Positions 26,272 to 37,269 of a stretch of DNA of 61,294 bases are shown here, in pieces. Source of the stretch: an uncultured Clostridium sp. (GTDB lineage: Bacteria > Bacillota > Clostridia > TANB77 > CAG-508); NCBI GenBank assembly GCA_946565805.1, contig CAMNWO010000013.1:1-61294 (forward strand), in the 5' to 3' direction. Numbering within the stretch: position 1 is the stretch's first letter; the number at the start of each line of letters is the position of its first letter. A program made the position numbers and the translations under genes. Below the pieces are notes generated by a model. It was not told the origin of the DNA, ran no database searches, and saw only the letters and a list, made by a program, of their open reading frames with translations.

Positions 26272-26992
26272 TTCTTTTCGTTATCTCCATAAATAATTCT
26301 TCTAAAGAAGCATTTTGCTTCACTTCTTTTTTCATTTCTTCTAATGTTCCAACAAAAATTAATTCACCATGATGTATAATCCCTATTCTATCACATAGTT
26401 TTTCCGCAATTTCTAAAATATGTGTGGAAAAAAACACACTATTTCCTTCTTTGACATGCTGTTTCATTTTGTTTTTTAAACAAAATGCTGTTTCTGGATC
26501 TAATCCTGTTAATGGCTCATCTAATACCCAGTTTTTGGGATTGTGCAATAATACTGATACAATGATAATTTTTTGTCTCATACCATGAGAATAAGTTTGC
26601 ATTTTATCATTTAATACTTCATATATTCCAAATTCTTTTGCCAAATTCTCTATTCTTTTTTCTCTTATTTCTTCTGGTACTTCATAAATGTCAGCAATAA
26701 ATTTTAAGTATTCAATTCCTCTTAATTTTAAAAACATATCGGGATTGTCTGATACAAACCCGATTTGTTTTTTAGCTTCTACTGGATTTTTTACAATACT
26801 TTTTCCATCAATTAAGATATCTCCTTCATCTATTTCTAAAATTCCGGTTATCATTTTTATGGTAGTTGTTTTTCCTGCTCCATTTTGTCCTAAAAATCCA
26901 AAGATTTCGCCGTCTTTTATGTTAAAAGACATTTCTTTTATTACTTTTTTTCCTTTTTCATAGGATTTCCCTATTTTTTTTATTTCTATCAT
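26264..26992 (-). CDS. ABC transporter ATP-binding protein
   Basis: A 242-residue ATPase has Walker A GFLGQNGAGKTTTIKM, Q-loop IGFVSDNPDMF, signature YSHGMRQK, Walker B NWVLDEPLTGLDP and the switch His in FFSTHILEIAEKL. It energises the permease encoded immediately downstream. AGGAGG lies just before the ATG. The subfamily resembles ABC-2 drug or peptide exporters; the substrate cannot be read from sequence. Confidence 0.93.
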   Translation of the reverse strand: MIEIKKIGKSYEKGKKVIKEMSFNIKDGEIFGFLGQNGAGKTTTIKMITGILEIDEGDILIDGKSIVKNPVEAKKQIGFVSDNPDMFLKLRGIEYLKFIADIYEVPEEIREKRIENLAKEFGIYEVLNDKMQTYSHGMRQKIIIVSVLLHNPKNWVLDEPLTGLDPETAFCLKNKMKQHVKEGNSVFFSTHILEIAEKLCDRIGIIHHGELIFVGTLEEMKKEVKQNASLEELFMEITKRNE

Positions 26993-27001
26993 AAATGCCT
27001 C

Positions 27002-28270
27002 CTAATTAAATGACATAACAAAATCAATTCCTTCTTCTAGTCGCATGATAATTTCTAATTCCTTTTCTTCCTTCTCTTCTGCAACATCTTTTAATTTAAT
27101 TTTTTGTACATGTGTTGCATCTTCATCTGAGTAAGTTGAAAACTCTATTTTATAGTGATCTGGATAATTTTCTTTTATATAAGCTTCAAACTGTTCTTCT
27201 GAGCCAAAAGTATTGTTACGGAATGTTTCGTTTAATACTTCGTAAGCTGCTCTATAATCACGATTATTTAGCATTTGTATCCATTTATCTACATTCATCA
27301 TAACTCTTTTTTGGTTACTTGTTGAGTTATATGTTGTTTTAAATTTATCAGTTGGTATAGTATAAGTATCTAATTTTATTTTAAGATTCATAAGTGCTGT
27401 TTCGTCAAATATGACTAGATTTTCATATTGATTTTTACATACATATTGCATATATTCTTCGTTATCATTTACTAAATACTGTGTTAATCGCAATCCTTCT
27501 AGTTCTTCACGATTATCACTTATATATTTTTGATAAGTTTCTAAATTTCCAAATCTCTGCTTTTTATATTCTTCTTCTAAAAGTTCATACGCTTTTTCCG
27601 GCTTTGCTAAAGAAAGACTTTTATAGATATCAAAATATCGCTTACACAAATACTCATTATCTACTTCCACTTCTTCGTATAAATTCCTTACTTTTTCTTC
27701 TATGATTTGTTCTTCATTAGTAAAGTTAATTTTTTTAATATCTTTTATTTCTTCTTCGATTGGATCAATTGAAAAGGTTGCATTTTCTGGACATAGTGTT
27801 ACATAGGTATAAATATCCCCTTTATACTCATTATCTAAGTTTTGTATCATTCCATAAACTAAATACTTTTCGGTATTTTCATTAGCAATCATTCTCATTT
27901 GTAGTGGAATAAATTTTACTTTTTCTTCTAATAATTCTACCTTTTTGTCAGGATTAGTTAATATTTCTTGTATATTTTCTTGTGGATCCATTATTCTAGT
28001 ATATTCATTATTTTCATTATATCCATAATAAATACTTGATTTCTCATTAATAATATCTAGATATTGTGAAACACAAGAAGCTACGGTAAAGAACTTAGTA
28101 GCGTCCTTTACCATATCTGAATTGTCTTCTTCTTCTCCCGCATGTGATATCTCTTCTATTTCTACTATTTCTGGGACATCTCCTTCTCTAATTTTTAAAA
28201 ATAGGATTGTTCCTACTATTACGATAATTGCAATGATAGAAATAATTATAATAATTTTCAATTTTTTCAA
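27002..28270 (-). CDS. Membrane-anchored NTF2-like protein, module B
   Basis: A 422-residue paralog of the product of 18272-19399. It has an N-terminal membrane helix (about 4-26), an acidic linker, FFTVASCVSQYLD, then two AYELLEEEYKKQRF- and AYEVLNETFRNNTF-type segments and a Glu-rich C-terminus ending FVMSFN (FVISFSFE in the paralog). The start is TTG at 28268-28270 with AAAGGA about 10 nt upstream. It closes module B, 17 bp after the PrgK-like hydrolase. Inferred envelope part of the secretion system. Confidence 0.75.
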   Translation of the reverse strand: MKKLKIIIIISIIAIIVIVGTILFLKIREGDVPEIVEIEEISHAGEEEDNSDMVKDATKFFTVASCVSQYLDIINEKSSIYYGYNENNEYTRIMDPQENIQEILTNPDKKVELLEEKVKFIPLQMRMIANENTEKYLVYGMIQNLDNEYKGDIYTYVTLCPENATFSIDPIEEEIKDIKKINFTNEEQIIEEKVRNLYEEVEVDNEYLCKRYFDIYKSLSLAKPEKAYELLEEEYKKQRFGNLETYQKYISDNREELEGLRLTQYLVNDNEEYMQYVCKNQYENLVIFDETALMNLKIKLDTYTIPTDKFKTTYNSTSNQKRVMMNVDKWIQMLNNRDYRAAYEVLNETFRNNTFGSEEQFEAYIKENYPDHYKIEFSTYSDEDATHVQKIKLKDVAEEKEEKELEIIMRLEEGIDFVMSFN

Positions 28271-28287
28271 TTTTCATCATTCCTTTT

Positions 28288-31200
28288 TTAATGTCCGGTA
28301 AATGAGAAATGCATATAATCTTGGTAGTTTCCACTCCAATTTCCTCCCCATTTCCATCCTTTTGCTTTAAATGCTTTTACTAAAACTCCATTTCTTGGAA
28401 TAGAATATGGACTTTTAGATGGATTCCAGAATGAACCTGCATATACAGTTGAGCCTCTATGTGAATAGTTTTCCCTTACATTGATATCAATTGCTACTCC
28501 ATAAGAGTGGTGTGATAAATTTCCACTTCCACCATTGTTCATACGTCTGAAACAGTATCCAGCAGCTTCATAAATTTTGAAACCTCCTGCTTGTGCTGTT
28601 CTAAAGACATCTTGCACATCAGCTACTAATTGTTTATGGATTGTCAATTTTCCAGTTGTTTTGTTACCACTCTTCGTTGTTAGTGGCATATCAACTGTTG
28701 CCATATATTTCTTTAGTCCGCTTTCTGTCTTTGGCGTTCCACCTGGGAATAAGAATTTTAATTTTTGTGCAGAAGTTCCTTTTGCTACTTGTAAACTAGA
28801 ACCTCCACCACCACTTCCCATTGGTGCTTCTTTTCCGTGAAATTGATCATAGTATCTCTTAGCCGATTTTTTCCTTCTAGAAAGATGATTGGTTCCTGGA
28901 TCATAACTTGGTCTTTCAAAAAGAGCCATAAATGCAGTAGTTGCTCGATCTAAATTCGTTGCTTTCTCCCAGTCAACTCTTTTATAACTAGTTCCATCAT
29001 AGCGACTTGAAGAAGGTCCATTTACTTCACAGGAAGCATATCCATCTGCTCCTCCTCCTGGCTTTAATTCAGCTATTAAAAACTCTATTTGTACATCAAC
29101 ATTACTTGCCTTTTCTCCTTTTGATTTCGCATATTTTTCAAATGCAGTTCTTCTGTCTCCTGTCCATTGGCATAGCCCATAACCTGCACCATTTGCTACT
29201 TCAATTTTATTAGTATCAAATTCTGATTCTGACTCGATATTTCCCATAACAGCTGCTGTAGCAATTTCACTATAACCAGCTGCTCTTAGAGAAAACCATA
29301 CTTTCTCTTCTATTGTGTTTCCATAAATTCCTTCCACATCAGAAAATGTCTGTGGTTCAAACTCACTAAAATCATATTCTGTAACACCATAGTTGTGACC
29401 TGTTGCTTTATACAATAAATATTTTACTAAATCTAATTTATCTGCTGTACTTTCATTGGTTTCTATAATTTCAAACAACCATTCAGATGCATCTTTGATT
29501 TTACTTTTATTTGCTCTGTAGTCAAACTTTTTGAAAATAGTAACAAAGTTAGGTGCTGTTTTCTCATCTGTTTTCTCTTTTATCTCTGGCGTCCCTGGTA
29601 CATAGTTTTGGGTTGTCTCAATATTAGTTACCTTATCATACATATCTACATGTCGTTTATAATATTTTACTTCAATATCTTCTTCAAAATGTACTGTTGC
29701 CTCAATTACTCCAACTGGTGTTCCATCAACAGTTGGCATACCTTCTGGATCTTGTAATACTGCTGTTTGAACTTGATTTCTTAATTCTGCTTTTTTTGCC
29801 TCTATATGTTCGCAAGAAAAACTATCTCCTGTACTACTTGGTTGGTTTGGATATTTTTCATCATCTTCTTTTACTTCACTTGTAGTTGTATTAGTTGTTG
29901 CTGCATTATAGGTATATTTATTTTCATAATCTACAATCCATACATTTGCTTTGGTTAAAGCGATATCTAATGTGTTAGTTTTGGTTACTACCTTTTTAGT
30001 GGTTTGATAGGTAGTAGATTCATAAGGATCATGAACATCATTGCTTAAAGTTGCTGTTGCTGTCTTTCCATTACAATTTGCTTTAATTGTTGCATCCACT
30101 TCTGCTTTTGTTTGCTCTGTATAATGCCATTCGTCGATATCAGTATTTTCTGTTAAATTGTCATGTATGGTTATTTGTATATCACTATTATAAATTAAAT
30201 CTGTTAATTCAAATATAAAGTTTTTATCTTCTCCTACTACTAATAATGCCCATAATAAGTCAAATGGCATAGTATAAGATTCCACCATTTCACCATAGTT
30301 AATATTGGTTGTTGTCATTTCATATTGAGTTGTATTTTGTCCTTCTACACCTGGATCATTGGAAGTAACTGTTGTATCGATTTGTTCCCAAGTTGCTACC
30401 ACAACACTATAATTAGTAGTATCTTCCTCTTCTATATCGTCATCATCTTCTGTATCTTCCGCATCTTCATCACCTATATCGATTCCTATGTCTTCATCTT
30501 CTGTTGTGTCTCCTGTTGAATCTCCTGTTGGATTTCCACCTGAAATAATTTTAGGATGTCCGAGATTGCCATCCCCAACCTAGCCAACCTGATTTCACTC
30601 CTGGAATACAAGTTTTTCTTCTTTCTTGCCAAGCAATCCAACTTTCTAATGATTGTGTCTTAATTGCTCCAACATTATCCATTACTTGTCCATTTCCAAT
30701 GTAAATTCCAACATGTCCTGCAGAAGAACCACTTCCTGTTCCATAAACGGCTGCTCCAATAGGTATATTATCTTTACGTTTTGATACACAATTGGCTTTA
30801 AATGCTTGATAAGCAGTAGAAAAAGATCTATTTCCTAATCCTGCTTTGTTATAAACTAATCTAACCCATTTTTGACACAATCCTCTACCTGGTGAACCTG
30901 TACTTTTAGCAGCTTTTACAATAGCATCTGATTTATCTGTTTTAATATCACTCGCATTGTATTTTAACGCTTCGTCGCTTGTCCAATCATTCGCACTGTC
31001 AGAACCTGTACTTCCATCATTTTCATCCAACGTAAAATGTGTTAAAGCTAAATTTTTGTATTTTTCTTCTCCTGTTTCAGTATATAACTCAATCCATTCA
31101 TATAATGTCTCTTTATCCACATATGACATGGTTTCCGTTTCACCGTTTGATTTTGCTCTTTTGAATTTAATAATTCCTTGCATTTTATCTGGATCTTTTA

Positions 31201-31606
31201 TAATCTCTTCCCAATCAATTGGCTGGTCTGGGTCAGGACGCAAGTCTGGATATTGAGTTACCATCTCTGCTTTCATCAATCGTGCTAACTCTTCTGGGTT
31301 TTTTAAATAATCTCCTACACTCGATTTTCCTTCTTCCATTTTATCCCAGAGTTCTTTAGCAGATGTATTATTTTTTATCGTTCCATCTGAATTCACAGAA
31401 ATACCTTTCATGTATTCCCCTGCTGCATAAGGCGTACTACTCCAGTCATCTTCTTTATAGGTACCATCTTCTACTGTAATGTGATAAGTAGCACCAGCTA
31501 ATAATACTATAATAACAAATAATACACTAGCAATCAGCAAAGATTTTTTTCTTTTCTTAAAAAAAACTTTAAAAAAGTTCTTTATATTCTTTTTTGCTTC
31601 CTCCAT
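28288..31606 (-). CDS. PrgK-like multi-domain wall hydrolase, module B, CGG +1 shift
   Basis: The recoded product is 1105 aa. It has a membrane helix (about 23-42), a PrgK-like conserved region (DYLKNPEELARLMKAE), then an inserted NlpC/P60- or CHAP-like peptidase (about 215-345) with Cys244 in RGLCQKWV and His298 in AGHVGIYIG. Codon 349 is CGG (30560-30562, TCT CGG A). Skipping the C gives QSGHPKIISGGNPTGDS, an acidic linker, then the rest of the shared region from VVVATWEQIDTTV. After that come a phage-type lysozyme domain (ATAAVMGNIESESEFD) and a VanY-like peptidase (HHSYGVAIDINV). Zero-frame translation stops two codons after the CGG, giving a 351-aa membrane-bound peptidase. Both products could be made. 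Confidence 0.82.
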
Positions 31607-31639
31607 ATCCTCACCTCGTTTCTTGCTACTTTTTGTTCT

Positions 31640-32578
31640 CTAAATTTCTGCTTGTAATTCTATTTCTTGATTTTCCAAATCGTTATAAATCAATGCATCT
31701 GAAAAAACAATTCTTTTTATTTTTTTCGTTGCAATATAAGAACTATAGAATTTAATTTTTATTGTTTTCGTTTGTCCTGCTGGAATTGTTAATTTGGGTT
31801 CTGTTAGTTCATGACTAAAAGATGAATGTTTACTTCCTTTACTATCTTCTATATATAACGATTTTATATCATGTCTTTGATCTAATACAACTTTATTTTT
31901 TGTATGGTTTGTAACTTTTAAGGTATATCCTTCTTCTTTCATATAAGTATTTTTACTTACTACCTCTATCGTAATTCCCTCTTGTTTCGTTACTTTATTA
32001 ATTTCTGTATAACCAATATAATTATTAATATTTAGCTTGTTTTCTCCGTTTACTTCTTGGATTGTCATATAATCTTGTTTAGCATAACCTTCGTTACTTT
32101 TCCCAGTTTCTAGCATATCTTGTGCTATTCTAACTTTGTAAGTATTATTTACCCAATTTTCAACTGCTGCTATTTTCTTTTCACCATTAAAAACGTCATT
32201 ATAATAAGCTTGTTCAAATACTTCTAATGTGTTATACATTTGTTCTTTGCATTCTTCAGTCAACAAATTATAGGCCTTTTGTAATTCTTTTTGATTACAA
32301 TAAGAAACAAATTCCTTAATAACTGCTGTTTCTGTTTTTAATTTATCATCATCTAATTTCTCACCAGTTACAACAGAATCGTTCGTAGTTATCTTTGTCA
32401 TATCTGTACTTATATTTTCATCTATTTCTGGTAACTTTCCCATTTGTTGTCTTTTTTCACTACTAATTTTATACATATAATTAACAAATTGTAACAATAG
32501 AAAAGCAGAGGCTATAATTATTAAAGTCCCCCATATCTTTTTTCTGTTTTGATTATAATATCGCATTAGATGGTTCAT
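31640..32578 (-). CDS. VirB8/NTF2-like membrane protein, module B
   Basis: Paralog of 21420-22319. It starts NHLMRYYNQNRKKIW and a membrane helix follows, then an NTF2-like domain (FVSYCNQKELQKAYNLLTEECK) and a beta-rich domain with LTEPKLTIPAGQTKTIKIKF. The ATG at 32578 has GGAGGG about 8 nt upstream; the GTG at 32593 would put the ribosome site inside the gene. It is seven codons behind the TrbL-like gene in the operon. Likely scaffold of the channel by analogy with VirB8/TcpC. Confidence 0.75.
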   Translation of the reverse strand: MNHLMRYYNQNRKKIWGTLIIIASAFLLLQFVNYMYKISSEKRQQMGKLPEIDENISTDMTKITTNDSVVTGEKLDDDKLKTETAVIKEFVSYCNQKELQKAYNLLTEECKEQMYNTLEVFEQAYYNDVFNGEKKIAAVENWVNNTYKVRIAQDMLETGKSNEGYAKQDYMTIQEVNGENKLNINNYIGYTEINKVTKQEGITIEVVSKNTYMKEEGYTLKVTNHTKNKVVLDQRHDIKSLYIEDSKGSKHSSFSHELTEPKLTIPAGQTKTIKIKFYSSYIATKKIKRIVFSDALIYNDLENQEIELQAEI

Positions 32579-32599
32579 AATTATTCCCTCCACTTATTT

Positions 32600-35290
32600 C
32601 TATTTTTTATAGTTATTAAATGCATCTAGTTCGGTTAATCTTTGTTTTGCAAATGCATCTCTATTATTTTCTGCTACTCCTGCTTGTCCTGCCATTTCTT
32701 TAAATCTTCCTTGCCACTCTTCTCTCTTCTTTCCTGTCATTTTAGTAGTATCAGAACCAACCATTTGATTCAATTGAGCTACAGAAATAGCTTCTTGCCT
32801 ATTTTTTACTACCTTATCTTTTTGCATTTTATGCATCACTGCCATATCTTTAATATCATTAATACCATTGTATAGATATTCTTCAATTTCTCCGCCTTCT
32901 ATCATTTCTTTTGCTGTTTTAGCATCAAATTTTGTTTCTAGATAGTTTCTATATTTCTCATTCTTTTTATATTTTTCTACATACTCATTCATAGCATCTT
33001 CCTTGTATTGTCCCTTGTTGTAAGTATTGTCATAAATAGCTTGTACAGTTGGATCATCATTAGCAGATTTCATATTTTTAGCTTTTCCTGCTCCTACTGC
33101 ATAACCAGTTGCTGCTGCTGCTCCACCAATTTTAGCAAGATTCCCATCTTCTCCTGTAGAAGCTGCAATTGCCACTCCCATTGCTCCTGCAGCTGTTCCT
33201 ACTACTGCTCCTGCTGCCATTTTTCCTGCTGTTTTCAATGGATGAGAATTTGCAATAGCATCTTTTGCATTACTCTTTGCCATTCGAATAGATGCTTTTT
33301 GAGCTGCCCAGTTAGCATCTATGTTTCTCATTGCTTGTCTTCCAAAAGATGTACTATTCATTTTATTTCTAAATCTTTGACCTAATGATGGAGTTTCTTC
33401 CTCTTCAGCTTCTTCTAATTCTTCCTGCTCTACACCTTCTGCTCCTTCATTATCTTCTGGTTCTCCAATTCCATACCAGTCTCTTAATGCGTTTTGTACA
33501 TCTTCTCCTACATCTAAATAACTACTCATTGGATTGCTTGCTTCTCTAGGGTTTGGTACACTATCTCCTTCATCTCCAGAACTTCCAGAACCTCCTTTTC
33601 CACCATCTTTTCCACCTTTTCCGCCTTTTCCTCTGTTTAATAGATGATTTAAGGCGGTAGATGCCATCATTGCACCAGCTGGTCCCATAGATGGAGCCGT
33701 TTGTGCTTTTTCAAATCCGAATAAGCTACGTAGTAATTTTTCAGCTGGTATCATAAATCCTAAGGCTACAATACTATAAATAACATTCATAGCAGCAAAT
33801 TCAAAAGCTGATGTTACTAAAATATAATACAATAATAAGTGCATTGGTTGGATTAATAAGTTGAAAATATACTCCTTAAACCATTTGTTAAATCCTTGTG
33901 CTTGTCCATCATTTAATTTATCAATACAATAAGTCAATGCTACCATTGGTGCGATTAAGGTTAAAAATGCCATATGCAAAACCCTTTTCAAATAAGTAAC
34001 TGTAAAATATAAGGTAAATAAGCACAGGATGATAAAGCAAATACATAAGCCTATATATTGTGCTCCATAATCTTCCATTTGTAAACGTAATCGTAAACTT
34101 CCCATTAAGTTGGTTGGCCATACTAAATATTTTTTGCCACCACTTTCTTGAATTAAGTCTGGTTGACCTAAATGTTCATTATCAACTGCTTTTACTAGTT
34201 TATCATTTGCTTCCATAGTAACACTATAGCCATTTTGCCCTACTGTAGTTTTTACTACTGTAGTTAATCTTTCTACTAAAGAAACTGAAAACGCCATAAC
34301 ATAGTGCATCAAAAACAATAAACAAAGTCCTACTAACCAGTCTTTTAGCATAGTCATATATTTTGCTTTATCTGATGCAATACTTGATAATAAAATTCGA
34401 ATTCCTATGTAAACTAATACAGATAGCATTAAGACAATACAAATATTACGCAAAGCATTGTACCATGTACTAATTGTCTTTTTTAACATCGTTGCTGAAT
34501 TTTGACTTGATGTTTTTATTTCTTTACCATTTTCTTCATAGAAATAATATTCTACTTTAGCAGATACTTCTGTCTCTCCTCCATTAGCATCTTCTGCCTT
34601 ACTAGTTGTTCCCTTTTTATTATCATCTGTTACATCTATTTTTTTCTTTATTTTAATAGAATTTGCCTTTTCCTGTATCTGTTGTGGTGTATTATCTTTT
34701 AAAGAAAGCACACTTCCATCTGATAATTTAGCCTTAATTTCTTTTCCATTGCTATTAAAGAAATTGACATCAAATAACAGAATATTTCCTTTGAAGATTT
34801 CCTCTGCACTGTAAGTATACATTGGCAAGTATAAGTCATCTGGCAATACTTCGTCATTGAAATATACTCCTGCAAAAGTTCCTGCTGCCAAACCTGCTAC
34901 AATAGTTCCTACTCCTACCGTTGCTAGAATTGTCTTTCCTAAAATAGCTGATGCAATAGCTGCTACTCCACCTGCTGTAAACACAATTGCTGCCACAGTA
35001 ATAGCTGCCGCCAAAAGAAACACAGCTGCTGTTAAAATCTTTTCCAACGCTCCATTTGCCATTTCTACAGGATATAAACTAGAACTTGCTCCCATAATAG
35101 CATTTCCAATAATCTCCATTATCCCGTCACTTAACGTGACTAATAAAGATAAAATTGGACTAATTAATTTTCCTCCAAATTCCACATTATCTGCCTGTAC
35201 AGGCTTTAATAGGACAAATTGAAAAACCAGGACAATCAGGATTGCAATGATTATTTTCTTTCCTATATTTTTGTTTGTAAAAATTTTCAT
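32600..35290 (-). CDS. TrbL/VirB6-like channel protein, module B
   Basis: An 896-residue polytopic membrane protein. It opens with a signal or anchor segment and FGGKLISPILSLLVTLSDGI, and continues with Gly/Ala-rich membrane segments (about 90-145) and DDLYLPMYTYSAEEIFKGNI. Further on are VYIGIRILLSSIASDKAKYM, YIFNLLIQPMHLLLYYIL and a long soluble tail with a Gly/Lys-rich linker (KGGKGGKDGGKGG), an acidic stretch and a Lys/Glu helix region. These match module A. TrbL/VirB6 proteins line the inner-membrane channel of type IV systems. It follows virB4-like at 35311 by 20 bp. No CGG is present here, so the reading frame is intact. Confidence 0.85.
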   Translation of the reverse strand: MKIFTNKNIGKKIIIAILIVLVFQFVLLKPVQADNVEFGGKLISPILSLLVTLSDGIMEIIGNAIMGASSSLYPVEMANGALEKILTAAVFLLAAAITVAAIVFTAGGVAAIASAILGKTILATVGVGTIVAGLAAGTFAGVYFNDEVLPDDLYLPMYTYSAEEIFKGNILLFDVNFFNSNGKEIKAKLSDGSVLSLKDNTPQQIQEKANSIKIKKKIDVTDDNKKGTTSKAEDANGGETEVSAKVEYYFYEENGKEIKTSSQNSATMLKKTISTWYNALRNICIVLMLSVLVYIGIRILLSSIASDKAKYMTMLKDWLVGLCLLFLMHYVMAFSVSLVERLTTVVKTTVGQNGYSVTMEANDKLVKAVDNEHLGQPDLIQESGGKKYLVWPTNLMGSLRLRLQMEDYGAQYIGLCICFIILCLFTLYFTVTYLKRVLHMAFLTLIAPMVALTYCIDKLNDGQAQGFNKWFKEYIFNLLIQPMHLLLYYILVTSAFEFAAMNVIYSIVALGFMIPAEKLLRSLFGFEKAQTAPSMGPAGAMMASTALNHLLNRGKGGKGGKDGGKGGSGSSGDEGDSVPNPREASNPMSSYLDVGEDVQNALRDWYGIGEPEDNEGAEGVEQEELEEAEEEETPSLGQRFRNKMNSTSFGRQAMRNIDANWAAQKASIRMAKSNAKDAIANSHPLKTAGKMAAGAVVGTAAGAMGVAIAASTGEDGNLAKIGGAAAATGYAVGAGKAKNMKSANDDPTVQAIYDNTYNKGQYKEDAMNEYVEKYKKNEKYRNYLETKFDAKTAKEMIEGGEIEEYLYNGINDIKDMAVMHKMQKDKVVKNRQEAISVAQLNQMVGSDTTKMTGKKREEWQGRFKEMAGQAGVAENNRDAFAKQRLTELDAFNNYKK

Positions 35291-35310
35291 AAGGTATTAA
35301 CCTCCCAAAT

Positions 35311-37269
35311 TTAGTTCGCTCTTTTTTTTGCTAATTGATTTAAGTTTGTTTCTACAAACTCAAATTCTTTTTTCGTTGGTACTATTTTTAAAATGGCTGT
35401 ATCTGCCCCAACTTTTAATAATCCTTCCCCTCTTTGGCAAGTTACTAAAAAGTTTGCTTCTCCTTCTGAAAGTTTAAATACTTCTTTCAAATAAGCAATT
35501 TCTGATTTATCTTGTGCTAAAAATAGTTTGGTATCAGATGATGTCAAAACAGCTTGTGCTTCTTGTTTTTCATAAAAGTCTTGGAACCTTTGTGAAATAA
35601 TAGCAAGAGATACATTTCTTTTTCTAGCACGTCTTGCCATTTTATTCAAAAAGTCTACGGCTTCTGGATAAGGAAGTAACATCCATGCCTCATCCACTAG
35701 CACTCTTTTTCTCGCTGCTTTACTTTTATCTTCACTATTTTTCTTAACAAATTTTTCCCAAATCCAAGAAAGCAATATTTGTTGTGCCAATGGTCTTGCA
35801 AATCTTTCTTCTAATTGAGAAATATCTAAGTTAATAAATGGTGCTCCTTCTAAAAGGTCGAAAGTAGATTGCCCGTCAAAATATGCCATTTGTCCATCAT
35901 ACTCTCTTATATATTGTTTCATAACTTTCAATAAATAACTATAGTGGTATTGATAATCAGCATTTTCATTTTCTTGTGCTTTTGCTTGAATTCTTCTATA
36001 CCAACTACCTATGGTTGGCATATTCTTTTTACGTTTAGTTAGTAAGCTTCCATTTGCTAAGTTAGTATCATTGGCTTGGTATAAGCTATTTGGATTACTT
36101 GTAATACCAAGTGCTGCATATTCTTCTGCTACAGATTCTGCTATAATTTGCTTAGTAAGCTCATTTACTTCTGAACTTCTAGTACTACCTTTTGCCATAG
36201 TAAGCAACCCTTGGGTAACGTCTTCTACTTTGTTTTCAATTCCTAAAATAGTTCTTTCTTTTCCTGTTATTTCGTCTTTGATTGTTTCTGTTTCAATGTC
36301 AAATATATTAATAACTGTTTTAGAAGTTGGACTAATTACAATATTAATACCACCTAAGCTTTCTGCTACAACAGTATACTCTCCTTCTGCATCTAATGCT
36401 AAACTTTCAATTCCCATTAAAACAGATGACCTAGAAACTAAAGTTTTCATAGTAACAGATTTACCTGCACCAGACTTTGCAAAAATTACCATGTTATAGT
36501 TTGTTAATGTGCTATGAAAGTTATCAAACAAAATCGGTGTTCCTGTTTGTTTGTTAAATCCTAGGGGTACACCAGTTGGATGTCCTATTTCTGAAGTCGT
36601 AAATGGAAATACGGTTCCCATAGAATTTCTATCAAATGTATGTAATTTTTGTACTTGGTCTTCCATTAATGGTAAGTTAGATTGAAAAGCCTCTTCTTGA
36701 ATTCCCCATGCAGTTTTTATTCCTACTAATGTTTTTGACATTTCTGTTGCTAACATTTTAGAAAATCTATCTAAATCTGCTAGATTGTAAGCAAATAAAG
36801 TTGCTACAACGGAAGCTTCATATAGTTTATTAAATCCTGCTGCAATCTCATCTCTTAGTTGTTCTGCTTCTAATCTTTTTTGGGCAATTGTACTTTCTCT
36901 GTTGATATTTCCTTTATCGGCTGCTACAATTCTCTCAGTTTCTAATTCGTTGATGATTCTGTTTAATTCATTTTGTGATCTTTCTTCTTTAATTGGTGTA
37001 ATATAAACAGAAGTATTAATATCTCCAAATAGATACATATCTCTAAATAATTCTGGGAAAGTACACATTCTAGGTAAAGTGGAAACGAAGAAACTTCTTG
37101 CATATCGTTTGGTACTTGAAATAATTTCTAAATGGTCTATGTTAGATACATCAACACCAGAAGGTGCGATTAAATCTTTTATCGTTTTTCCTTGTAAGAA
37201 ATTATCACTACTTTCCTCAGGATATCTTCTTCTTTCTTCTTGTTGTGGTTTTTGTTTGCTTTTCTTCAT
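35311..37269 (-). CDS. virB4: VirB4-like type IV secretion ATPase
   Basis: VirB4 is the universal energising ATPase of type IV secretion. Walker A is FAKSGAGKSVTMKT (about residue 265), Walker B RVLVDEAWMLLPYP, with ARRARKRNVSLAIISQRFQD and TKLFLAQDK after it. The N-terminal part includes FFVSTLPRMCTFPELF. It overlaps the end of the TraC-like gene by 53 bp and has a GGAGGAGAGG ribosome site inside that gene, so it is coupled. At 652 aa it has family length. A second, shorter VirB4 lies at 58752. Confidence 0.92.
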   Translation of the reverse strand: MKKSKQKPQQEERRRYPEESSDNFLQGKTIKDLIAPSGVDVSNIDHLEIISSTKRYARSFFVSTLPRMCTFPELFRDMYLFGDINTSVYITPIKEERSQNELNRIINELETERIVAADKGNINRESTIAQKRLEAEQLRDEIAAGFNKLYEASVVATLFAYNLADLDRFSKMLATEMSKTLVGIKTAWGIQEEAFQSNLPLMEDQVQKLHTFDRNSMGTVFPFTTSEIGHPTGVPLGFNKQTGTPILFDNFHSTLTNYNMVIFAKSGAGKSVTMKTLVSRSSVLMGIESLALDAEGEYTVVAESLGGINIVISPTSKTVINIFDIETETIKDEITGKERTILGIENKVEDVTQGLLTMAKGSTRSSEVNELTKQIIAESVAEEYAALGITSNPNSLYQANDTNLANGSLLTKRKKNMPTIGSWYRRIQAKAQENENADYQYHYSYLLKVMKQYIREYDGQMAYFDGQSTFDLLEGAPFINLDISQLEERFARPLAQQILLSWIWEKFVKKNSEDKSKAARKRVLVDEAWMLLPYPEAVDFLNKMARRARKRNVSLAIISQRFQDFYEKQEAQAVLTSSDTKLFLAQDKSEIAYLKEVFKLSEGEANFLVTCQRGEGLLKVGADTAILKIVPTKKEFEFVETNLNQLAKKRAN

